Shown here in pieces: positions 1 to 7,994 of a stretch of 10,590 nt of DNA. How positions within the stretch are numbered: position 1 is the stretch's first letter; every line of letters begins with the position of its first letter. The stretch comes from Dissophora ornata (Eukaryota; Mortierellomycota; Mortierellomycetes; Mortierellales; Mortierellaceae), in the NCBI GenBank assembly GCA_025201705.1, contig MU616592.1, forward strand, positions 5,068 to 15,657, in the 5' to 3' direction. The position numbers and the translations under genes were made by a program. The notes below the pieces were generated by a model, which saw only the letters and a program-made list of their open reading frames with translations, was not told the DNA's origin and did not search any database.

Positions 1-75
1 AGAAACAGACGTGTTCACCGTTTTTTCTGCGCGCTACATTTGGGGACCTCCCTGACTGAGAGCATCAGATCGTAT

Positions 76-95
76 GGTGGCCATCGGTCAAGAGC
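76..95. repeat. Target-site duplication, left copy
   Basis: This 20-bp sequence, starting GGTGGCCATCGG, is repeated without mismatch at 291-310 directly after the poly-A run. The perfect identity suggests a recent insertion. Confidence 0.8.
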
Positions 96-290
96 ACCCT
101 GACGAGGGGTGGCAATAGTTGCGTGGGCCCACTGGGTTAGCCCGTGGGAACGCGACTGGTTATATAGCGTTGGTGGATACCTTCATTGCGAAGGGGGACA
201 TTATTCGTAGATCTCTACATAGGATTTTGGCTTTGTTTTCGTCGCGTTATTAAACCAGAGAGACATGTTGTTATTAAAAAAAAAAAAAAA
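96..290 (+). mobile_element. SINE-like retro-insertion with poly-A tail
   Basis: A 195-bp unit ends in 15 consecutive A (276-290) and is bounded by two identical 20-bp direct repeats (76-95 and 291-310). A 3' A-tail flanked by a long target-site duplication is the signature of target-primed reverse transcription by LINE machinery. The body has no ORF. It contains a potential RNA hairpin: 117-123 pairs with 151-157, and inside it 128-132 pairs with 144-148. An A-box-like stretch (TGGCAATAGTTG, from 110) could be part of an internal RNA polymerase III promoter, but I see no convincing B box. It may be a SINE or a retrocopy of a small structured RNA. The insertion mechanism is well supported; the source RNA is unknown. 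Confidence 0.75.
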
Positions 291-310
291 GGTGGCCATC
301 GGTCAAGAGC
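291..310. repeat. Target-site duplication, right copy
   Basis: This is the second perfect copy of the 20-bp repeat at 76-95, abutting the poly-A tail. Sequence beyond it (311 on) continues the pre-insertion locus upstream of the first monooxygenase gene. Confidence 0.8.
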
Positions 311-597
311 CGTGGTGCTGAAAAGTTGTTGCCTCGAGAGGGAGTTAGAAACCTTTTAAGTGAGCAGTCGTCCGTAGTGCCAATGCGCCACGCGTATAAA
401 ATACGCCTCAGTCGTACTCCTGTGCTCCTGTATTTGTTTACTGCATTGCCTAGTATAGTACGCCTCGCGCATGCCAGTGTGCTTTTTTTTGGGGCTACTC
501 TGCCTCATCTGAATGAGTGGGACTCATCTGCTTCATCATCTCTCCATTCTCATCTCACAGTTCTGATTCACACCTCCTTGAAATTTTGACAGCAATC
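311..597 (+). promoter_or_regulatory. Upstream/leader region of monooxygenase gene 1
   Basis: The stretch holds no recognisable coding sequence. A TATAAAATA element at 395-403 sits inside a short inverted repeat (392-397 and 401-406, AAA spacer), about 200 bp before the start codon. From about 530 to the start the DNA becomes C/T-rich, a common fungal core-promoter or leader trait. The TATA assignment and transcription start are inferences; a 5'-UTR intron ending near 559 (CTCACAG) is possible but not provable here. Confidence 0.35.
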
Positions 598-2699
598 ATG
601 TCCACTTACGCTCCTGAGGAAAAGCCTTTGCCCAGCGTGATAATTATTGGTGCAGGGCTTGGAGGATTAATGCTTGGGGCACTGCTCCAGCAAATCAATG
701 TCCCTTACCATATCTTTGAGCGTACCAAGGAAGCAAAGCCTCTAGGTGAGCTCTATGATACGGTGATAAACTGACGTGGAGCTGTTCTGTATTAACCTTG
801 TTTTGTTTTTTTGTCTCTCTGTCTCTGCAGGGTCAGCTATGTCTCTAGGAGCCACTATCCTCCCAGTCTTCGAGCAACTCGGTCTTTTGGAGGAGCTCTA
901 CAAGGTTTCCTTGCCTTGCCCCCTCGTAGATTTTCACGACGCTAACATGAAGGCACTAGGAACTACCATTGCGGGACACACTGAAAGGTACGTTGTTTAA
1001 CATCCCTGCACGACTAACTCCCGCGAAAACAACTCTGCTGACAGCGTCTGGACCCAACTTATAATCTGGTTTCCCAATAGCACCGGATACGAGTATATCC
1101 TTTTCGCGAGACCAAGACTCCACATGCTGCTTCTTAAACAGGTTCCTGTTGACAAGATCAGTTACTCCAAAAAGATGCTCAGAACTGCCGAGAAAGATGG
1201 CAAAGTTTTTGCTTACTTTTCCGATAATACGATGGTCGAAGGTGATATCCTCATCGGTGCCGATGGAGCGTATAGTGCCGTCCGCCAGAGCCTCTACAAG
1301 GACATGGACGACAAGGGACTCTTGCCAAAGTCAGATCTAGAGAACCTTTCAGTCGGATACCTGAGCATGGTCGGTGTTGCAGAGGCCAATCCAGAAAAGT
1401 ATCCTCAGATGAATGATGGCCGCGCGCATTTCTCACAAGTCCTCGGAAAAGATTCTCGTAGTGTAAGATGAGCTCCTTTCCGAGAATGCCACTGTGAAAA
1501 GTATTCGAAAATGAAAAAATACCCCCCCGTCTTCGCTAACCGGTTTCTCAATGTTTCAGTGGGGCGTTTATAACGTCGCCGACAATCAAGTCTGCTGGCT
1601 ACTGAACAGCCAGTTATCTGAGGAGGATGCAAAGGATCAACATTTTCGAAACTCGGAATGGGGACCCGAGTCAAACGAGGCCATGCTGAAGGAATATTCA
1701 GATTTACCATGCCCTTGGGGTGGTAAGATGTCGGACATCTTTGATGCTACACCCAAGCATTTGATCTCGAAGGTGTTCTTTGAGGATAAACTGTTTTTGA
1801 CCTGGTACAATAGTCGCACAGTTCTCATTGGTGATGGTATGGAGATGGAGTGTTTTTATGTAGAACGATATTTCACAGATTGAGTATCGAGGATCGCTGC
1901 GATCACTATTCTAACCATGTTTATACGCTTTTGGTTTCGTTGGAACTTTTATAGCGTGCCATAAGGTATACATAATGAAGTCTCCACATAACCCTCAATC
2001 TGGGTCAGAAACGTGAAGTCTTCATTGTCACGAATACTAACATTCGGTATACTTCGTTATCTCGCGCACTCTTGGAGGGTAGATGTTTCCTGGAGCTGGA
2101 CAAGGTCTGAACTTTCAGTAGTGTAGCTGGCAAGCCCATGCTATCTTTTTCTCCGTTAAAAAACTCACGTCTTTTCCCGAATTTCATTTTCCTCTGCAGG
2201 TGCTGTGAATGCTTTGCAAGATGCCGTTATCCTGGCCAACTGTATCTACAACATGCCGGACGCAAGTCCCCAAAGCACCAAAACCGCGTTCGAGGACTAC
2301 TACAAACAGCGGTTCCATCATGCTGAGGAACAGTACAAAAGAAGTGTCGTAGTGACGAAGATCACTTTTGGTCAGGTACGAAAGGATGCTGATAAAATAA
2401 TGCATTGCCCGTGTGGACAAAAAGAATGTGTCCATACTTTTTTTTGTCTAATCCATGAACGCCGATTTCGTTGTCTTTGCGTCTTGTCTGCATAGACATG
2501 GGCAGATCGATTGTTTCGCTTCGTACTGTTCAACTGCATTCCGGACAGCGTGCAGCAATGGGCGTACATCAAAAACTTTTCGTATCGTCCACAGATTGCC
2601 TGGCTCCCCCTTGCTCCGGACCGCGGCACCATACCGGTTTTCCCGCAAGAAGGCGCGAGGCGTCTTCTTGGGCAACAAAAAAAACCGCAGGCGTTGTAA
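598..2699 (+). CDS. FAD-dependent monooxygenase (group A, PHBH/UbiH-like), 8 exons, 458 aa
   Basis: Predicted single-component flavoprotein hydroxylase that uses FAD and NAD(P)H to put one oxygen atom of O2 into an unidentified substrate. Exons by splice signals and conserved frame: 598-745, 831-987, 1081-1462, 1560-1836, 1955-1965, 2083-2104, 2200-2375, 2496-2699 (1377 nt with stop). Family landmarks occur in order: the Rossmann GxGxxG motif (GAGLGG, residues 18-23), the ribose-binding Glu at the end of strand 2 (IFER, E41), the RPRLH segment near 112-116, the DG motif (GDILIGADG, 156-164) and the GD motif (GDACHKMFPGAGQG, 320-333) followed by NALQDA. All seven introns are 85-120 nt with GT-AG ends; intron 5 has a perfect TACTAAC branch site. 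The start is chosen because it gives the usual short lead before the Rossmann strand. No signal peptide or membrane anchor is seen, so it is probably soluble. The length is normal for the family and I see no lesion. The exact substrate and pathway are unknown. Confidence 0.88.
1955..1965 (+). other. 11-nt micro-exon 5 of monooxygenase gene 1
   Basis: It is preceded by a TAG acceptor and followed by a GTATAC donor. Joined to the last base of exon 4 it reads Ala-Cys-His-Lys, which restores the conserved GDACHK flavin-binding motif. A CTAAC branch site lies about 40 nt upstream (1911-1915). The same 11-nt exon survives in the decayed paralog at 7770-7780, which supports it independently. Confidence 0.85.
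2083..2104 (+). other. 22-nt micro-exon 6 of monooxygenase gene 1
   Basis: It is bounded by a TAG acceptor and a GTCTGA donor and reads MFPGAGQ plus the first base of the next Gly codon, the phosphate-contacting part of the GD motif. A perfect TACTAAC branch sequence sits at 2035-2041. Without this exon the motif would be missing from an otherwise intact protein. Confidence 0.85.
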
Positions 2700-2935
2700 A
2701 CAAAGAATGTAGTTATTGACTTGCGCCGTAGGAATAACATTGGGAGCAGACTAGACAGTCTCTTGTATGGACAGAAAGCGTCTTGAAAATACGAACTACT
2801 GAATCTACTCTGAATGCAACCGGAAATTGTATATTGAACTACGTCTACATTCCAGGGAATCGCCTAGGTGTGTGTTGCCAGAGACGTTTATCCCTAAGAA
2901 TTTACCTCACAAATGAAACCCTCAAAAACAAAAAC

Positions 2936-3424
2936 ATGAGTGAACAAGTTCAAGACAGCGAGAGCGCTCCTAAAGTGTTGATTGTTGATGTAGGATTGGT
3001 GGTTTGCTGCTGGAAACCCGTATCACATCTTTGAGCGAGCGACAGAAGAGCGACCTCTTGGTAAATCTGCGACTAACCATTTAACAAAAGCAGAAGAGTC
3101 TCGGCAAAAACTCTAACACGCTCATCTCCTTTTTTTCAAGTACTGCAATGGGGTTTGAAACAAACCTCTTGCCTGTGCTCCAACAGCTTGGATTACTGGA
3201 AGAACTCGATTCTAAGGGGCTCAGCCATGGAGATATTCAATGCCAACTTGAACAAAGTGGGAGACATTGCCTTTAATACGCCAAAATCTGCGTAGATGTC
3301 ATTTAAACAAATTGCCAGCAACCACAAAAAAAAATTAGCACGGCGTATGAAAATCTCATTTTCTCTGGACCAAAGTTGCACAAACTTCAGCTCCAGCAAG
3401 TCCCCGCCGAAAATGTCAGCATTA
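2936..3424 (+). pseudogene. FAD monooxygenase paralog 2, 5' half (exons 1, 2, 3a), broken
   Basis: The start is 236 bp after the stop of gene 1, behind an A-rich leader like that of the third copy. Exon 1 (2936-3060) opens MSEQVQDSESAPKVLIV as the paralogs do. The Rossmann loop is then destroyed: the DNA reads VDVGLVV where the others have GxGxxGG, and small deletions remove part of helix 1 before PYHIFER resumes in another frame. Exon 2 (3141 to about 3290) keeps NLLPVLQQLGLLEEL, then shifts frame near 3228, and the following GT donor is lost. Exon 3a (3339-3424) keeps AYENLIFSGPKLHKLQLQQV and stops at the insert boundary. Introns stand at the same positions as in gene 1, so the copy arose by DNA duplication. 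It resembles copy 3 more than copy 1 (VLIV, LLE, FERA). Confidence 0.87.
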
Positions 3425-3908
3425 GAGTGCAACTTGGGTCAACACAATCTAACACGCGCATGGTTGTGGCACGTTAGTATGCATGCAATATTTGCAGCTA
3501 TCGCGACGGGATAAGAGATCTTTAGTACATTTGAATATCGGCGTGCCTTTCCTTGCCATTCCGGACAGAGATTCAGGAAGTGCTCAAATGCCAGCATCTT
3601 CTGGCGAACTCCTTTGATATAACTAAGCTTGTCGCGGCGACAATCAACTTCATGCCGGCGTACCTCTTCAATACTTGGACCCACTGTGCAACTTCACGGT
3701 CCTGGTGCTTAATGTTGAGACTTTTGGTATCGATTCCGATTGGGAAGATGCTAACATTGACGGTTGTGTTTTCTAGTTGAATCCCCTTCGGACTGGATTC
3801 CACAGACTGAGTGCGGGAGCAAGTCTGTATGAAATGGCGAGCGAGCGAATAAGTCCGGAAGCCGATAAGATCGGGACCCAGCAAACCCTGCAAAACCACC
3901 TTGCGCAT
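3425..3908 (-). pseudogene. Trehalose-6-phosphate synthase (GT20) fragment A, middle part
   Basis: TPS transfers glucose from UDP-glucose to glucose-6-phosphate to make trehalose-6-phosphate in the cytosol. On the minus strand, 3908 down to about 3640 reads RKVVLQGLLGPDLIGFRTYS, then ARHFIQTCSR, ESSPKGIQ and FPIGID, all classical GT20 segments. A one-base deletion near 3636-3640 shifts frame just before RDKLSYIKGVRQKMLAFEHF, the donor-binding Arg/Lys segment, which runs on to PEWQGK at 3547. A 98-nt intron (3449-3546) follows, with a GC donor, a perfect TACTAAC branch site (3473-3479) and a TAG acceptor. The last 24 nt read IVLTQVAL and end at the insert edge. The deletion makes this non-functional. 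The N-terminal catalytic part (the HDYH region) was not found upstream. Confidence 0.88.
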
Positions 3909-6328
3909 TAAAATACTTTGCGGGTTTGTAGAATGTCATACGCCATAATGTTTTTGATATCGCCATCGTAAAATGCGCGTCCTTATCTGCGACTAACAGT
4001 TCTGTGGTCGCGTCCCGGATCCTGCTGTTGAAAGGAAGACTTGAGGGCAATGTCCACGAAGATGTGGGTTGCAATTTCTTTTCAAATCTGTGGACGCCAA
4101 CTTCGTGTCAACGTACTCCTAAGAGGTCGGGTGCAGGTGCGCTCTTCTTCGACATTGTATCAAAGTGCTGAACGATCCTCCGCGTATTAAATTCCTGTAC
4201 TTTGCTATCTTCACCTTCTTGTCCGCTTATTGTCTGTTCCTTTGTGGTGTCGCTGTGCACTCGTTCAACGGTTGCTGCCATAGGGTTGTAAACGCTGATG
4301 AATCTTGTCGGACGAAAAACGGACCGCGTAAGCAGCACCTAGGAGCGGGGGCTCCGGTCATTGCCTCCACAGACGCTCTCAAGGACTTGTTTTGTGCATG
4401 TTCTATTTGTCCTTGAAGGCGCAAACTAATCTTCGTACCGGCTTGAAATGCCTCCAGATGCTTGCAGTGGTTTTGAATGGAGAGCATAATAGATTCATTG
4501 CTCGGGTTCATTAGAACCAAGCTCCATTGGGCCACTTTAAATTCGACCGCACTTTTGGCGGCGTCTCTTTCCGGGCTCTTCTCTGGCTAGGCGCAGCATG
4601 CGAAAAGCTAACGCGAAAGGTATAGGCGCGCCTCCCATGGCCAGACTGTCCGCTACACCAGCTCGCCCTCTCTCTCTCCCATGCTCTTCATGATGGGAAC
4701 AAACCCATGGTCTATTACAACGGTCAAGACTTCATAATAATCGTGCTAGCCGAGAAGCGGAATGGATCTCATCTCACTCATTTCACTCATTTGGCTACAA
4801 ACGAATGCCAAGTGCCAACACATGCGAAAAAAAAATAAATAAATAAATAAATACCCAACGGCGCGTCCACATTCGTTCTCAGCGCGTTTTTGATGGTATT
4901 TGTTGACAACGAATATTATTTATTTATTTGTCTACGAGGTTATGTACTTCTAGTCTAAAAACCAGACTCTCTGCCAGCTCGCTCAATAGATAAATACCCA
5001 GTGAGCTGCCCAGGGTGCACGACGAGGACGTGGTCCGGCTATTCGCACCCCGTTGTTCGTTTTGCGTTTTTGTTGAGGTCAAAAGAAAACGTACAAGGCA
5101 AAAACAATAAGCACTTCTCTTCCCGTTTTTGCATAGGACAACAAAAAAATAGTGGGCCAAAAAAACTCAACCCCCAGACTGTATCGATCTAAGAACCAGA
5201 GAATAAGTAATAAGCGTTAGAGTAATGAACAATCGCAGTTGAATGAAACGAATGATGAATGACGAATGCAATGGCAACTTGTCACCCTGTTTCCTGTTTG
5301 TTGCGGGGGAAGGGAGAGAGAAAGCCTTTTTTTAATGGTGGTAGACGAGGCTGAGAATATGAATCTGGAGAGACGCTGTGTACATGTTGCATAAAGCAGC
5401 TGGGTGGTGAAAGACATTGTCTCCGTTGACGCATGGCGTTCTTTGAGGGCGTGTTTCGTCTGCCTAAATACACTCGTTCGTCCTGGCGATCATTGCTAAT
5501 TTGTTTAACTGAATTACAGTTTGAGCTCCACAAAAAGATCGACAAAAAAAATATTATTAATTACATCCGTGTATGCGCCTCGAACATCTACCACATTTAC
5601 ATACCGCGTTAAATGAAATCGTGGCATTAAAACTGTCTCTCCGCGCAACAATGTCTATAATAATGCGACATCTCAACGTACAATATCGATGAGCAGGCCA
5701 TCAAATTCCTATACCGATAGCTGCTATCATATGTCGTAAGGAAAACAGCCCAAGTTGACTCTGCATGCTTCTCTTTATTGATGGTCCTGACCCAAGTGAA
5801 TTAGCCATTGCCCCCACGGCAACCCTATTGCAATACACAGATCATTCTAAAAAAGCGCGTTTCAAAATGTATCACAGGCACGCCTAACCATCTACGCGAA
5901 ATCTAACCAATCCTATTTATCGAACTTCTTTATTCCACCACCAAGAGAGGCACTTCACCGGAGGATCGACAGGATCGGATGCATAACATTATGTATACCC
6001 TACACAAAGCATAAATGCGCTCATCTCGGTCCCCCACCAAGTTTCTGATCAATCTTAGGTTAGCAGCGGAGTTGCCACACTGCTTTTCAATGTAGATCGT
6101 GATGGATGTGAACTTCACAATCTCACTATTATTGACGAACCACAAGACAAAATCCGATGTCGAATGGCCTTGCCGCAAGACTGAACATCTTTGTGAGTGT
6201 TGCTTAAAATTACTATATTTTTTGCGTTGCTACAGCACAGAATTTCATCTCTGGGGGCTTTATGTAAATCAGATCGTGGGTTTTTGTGACACCATTTCAG
6301 AAAAATCGATTAGAGCTGCGTTAAAGTA
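3909..6328 (-). other. Interior of the insert: no confident gene; presumed TPS flanks and eroded termini
   Basis: This should hold whatever lay beyond both ends of the displaced TPS gene, including the point where the circle closed. On the minus strand, 4560-4350 gives a clean stretch with QWSLVLMNPSNESIMLSIQN and HLEAFQAGTKISLRLQGQIE, which looks like real decayed protein but is a family I cannot name. It may be an N-terminal extension of the TPS. From 4108 to 4338 another minus frame is open without recognisable motifs. Around 6178-5930 an open minus frame begins RQGHSTSDFVL, which might be a worn phosphatase segment but is too weak to call. The rest, about 4570-5900, is A/T-rich with homopolymer runs and shows no gene. 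Confidence 0.4.
4827..4929. repeat. AAAT microsatellite forming an imperfect inverted repeat
   Basis: An A-run followed by AAAT units (about 4827-4852) is mirrored by ATTATTTATTTATTT at 4915-4929. Nested between them are ATTCGTT (4871-4877) and its exact complement AACGAAT (4908-4914). Together they could form a cruciform or hairpin with an asymmetric bulge. Simple AT-rich repeats make the outer arms easy to get by chance; the inner 7-bp arms add some weight. Confidence 0.5.
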
Positions 6329-6975
6329 CCCACACCACGAACAGCCTTGGCTTCGCACGCGAATTTCTGGCAGGAAAACTTGCATGTCCAGCAGAGGAAT
6401 GTTGATCGAGCAACGCCGTTGGAAATCTCCATACACTTGAATCAGCTCAGAAATAAAATCAGTTGCCCAGAACTGGGCCGTGTTGATGCAGACATGCCTT
6501 CGCAGATCGGTCCAGAGTATGGTCTTTTCGTCGTCTGTCATCACCAAGCCTTTGTGGATAGCCTCAGTTACCCCCGTGTAATCCCAAGGGCTGACTCTCA
6601 AGCATGCACCCGAACTTTCATACGTCCCAGTAAACTACATAGACACATGTTGTAAAATGTTAGCGTATTACGGTCAAGGCCAACATTCCATATGCATGCG
6701 CGTCAGGTATAAACTACGACCTACTTCGCTTAGTACAAGCGGGTTCTTTGTCTCTTCTTGACAACGACGTACTCGTGCGAGGTAAGGTCCATTCCATCGC
6801 GGAGCGATGTGATCAAACACAAATCGGCAGCTGTAAGAAGTCCGAGATACTGACAGAAGGTGATGTCCTGACACAAAAAGACGGTGGGTTAGTATGACGG
6901 ATCGCTGAGCCTGGAGTTGATCCTGGCAACCGCTTCTGAGACTTGACCCTGGACCCCACTCTGCTCTGATGTAGG
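6329..6975 (-). pseudogene. Trehalose-6-phosphate synthase (GT20) fragment B with start of a TPP domain
   Basis: On the minus strand from the right insert edge it reads PTSEQSGVQGQVSEAVARIN, then PTVFL, QDITFCQYLGLLTAADLCLI, TSLRDGMDLTSHEYVV and QEETKNPLVLSE. A 90-nt GT-AG intron (6724-6635, GCTAAC branch site) follows, and then FTGTYESSGACLRVSPWDYT, NTAQFWATDFISELIQVYGD and NIPLLDMQVFLPE. These are the second half of the GT20 Rossmann domain in canonical order. Near 6353-6330, after a frame change, AKPRLFVV precedes a damaged version of the DYDGTL motif that opens trehalose-phosphate phosphatase domains, so the parent was probably a bifunctional TPS-TPP type protein. Lesions are an in-frame TAA at 6889-6891, a one-base deletion near 6761-6764 (HEYVV to CQEE) and the damaged phosphatase motif. 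The retained intron shows this is a DNA copy, not a retrocopy. Confidence 0.9.
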
Positions 6976-7769
6976 GCAAAACAGTCCTCCACACGGAGAA
7001 AAAGGAGGGGGAAGTTCACATTATATGCTCGGATAATACAGCATATCAATGTGACATCCTCATAGGGGCCGATGGCACCGACTGCAGCGTCCGCTAGAGT
7101 CGTTACAAACAACCGAATGAAAAGAATCTTCTTTCGAAAGAGGACCTGGAAAGCATGTCGATTGGCTATGTCGGTATGGTTGGTGTACCGCAACCAAAGG
7201 ATCCTGAAAGGAATCCCCAGTTGCAGGGCGAAATTTCGCACTTTGCTGAAGTACTCGGAGGAGGCAATCGCGGCGTAAGTAGGAATACACTCAGTTAGAA
7301 GTCTGGTGGAAGAATTTTCGATATGCTCGATGCCATTTTTTCATAGCTCTAAACACTCCCCCGACATTGCCTCCGTCTCCGTCTGTCTAACAGTGGCTCA
7401 CGTTTACCATCGCAGAGAAACAGACCAGCTGGGCGCTGAGTATTCAGCTCTCGGAGGAGGAGTCCGGGACCCAGCATTTCCGTAATTCGAGATGGGAACC
7501 TGAAGCGAATGAGGCTATGGTTAAGGAATCCGAGGACAAGCCGTGCTCTTGGAAGGCAAGATGGGCGATATCATTGAGGCCACATCAAAGGACTTGATCT
7601 CGAAGGTGTTTATTGAAGAGAAGTTGCTCAAGACATGGCGTCATGACTGCACAGCTCTCATAGTTGATGGCAAGCTGGCGCAGTTGAATGATCTGTGGCA
7701 TGGAAAACTTGTTTTTCCGACTATCTGTTCGTCGACACTCTTTCGGTTGTGCTAATTCATTTCCTCTAG

Positions 7770-7780
7770 TGTGCCACAAA
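7770..7780 (+). other. Conserved 11-nt micro-exon in the pseudogene
   Basis: TGTGCCACAAA lies between a CTCTAG acceptor and a GTAAAA donor and decodes Cys-His-Lys in the phase used by gene 1 (1955-1965). It is the same size and position as its counterpart although the surrounding gene has decayed, so the micro-exon predates the duplication. Confidence 0.75.
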
Positions 7781-7994
7781 GTAAAAACACAAAAACGTTC
7801 AATTCATCCTTTTGGTTACATGCTCTCTTTTGCGTAGGTCATATATCTTTTTTTACGCCTTCTCTTGGTGCTGCATCTTCCACAAATTCTACCTTCGGGC
7901 GGTCAATGTTTGGACATAATTACGCGATTGAGCACCGTCAACCAATTAATCGCATGCTCTGTACCTCTGATGGGCGCCGTGAACGCAATGCAGG

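Larger units (their letters stand above)
3425..6975. mobile_element. 3.55-kb circularly permuted insert carrying TPS gene fragments
   Basis: The two halves of monooxygenase exon 3 are separated by 3551 bp of unrelated DNA. Both ends of the insert are minus-strand TPS coding sequence. The left end stops at IVLTQVAL (3448-3425) and the right end starts with PTSEQSG (6975-6955), and these join into the VALPT segment found at this point in TPS proteins. The order is therefore C-terminal part first and N-terminal part second on the minus strand, a circular permutation. No transposase, terminal inverted repeat or clear target-site duplication is seen. The simplest reading is re-integration of an extrachromosomal circle opened within the TPS exon. 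Confidence 0.75.

Noticed and set aside
326..589. 87-codon frame before monooxygenase gene 1
   Set aside because: It lies in the promoter/leader, ends just before the true start, and encodes nothing recognisable.
2372..2740. Minus-strand 122-codon frame opposite the 3' end of gene 1
   Set aside because: It is the antisense shadow of exons 7-8, which match the monooxygenase family on the plus strand.
4827..4852. Poly-A/AAAT tract as a retrotransposon tail
   Set aside because: No flanking target duplication was found and the TPS pieces keep introns, so a retro-origin for the insert is not supported.
5930..6178. Possible trehalose-phosphate phosphatase core (SDFVL segment) on the minus strand
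   Set aside because: The expected GDDRTDED motif is not readable after SDFVL, and the spacing from the phosphatase start is far too short. Kept only as a mention.
6889..6891. TACTAAC-like sequence suggesting an intron end in TPS fragment B
   Set aside because: The surrounding translation (SY, stop, PTVFL, QDITF) follows the TPS consensus without a gap, so this is a stop mutation within an exon, not a branch site.
3425..6975. DNA transposon carrying captured TPS exons
   Set aside because: No transposase frame, no terminal inverted repeats at 3425 or 6975, and no clear target-site duplication.
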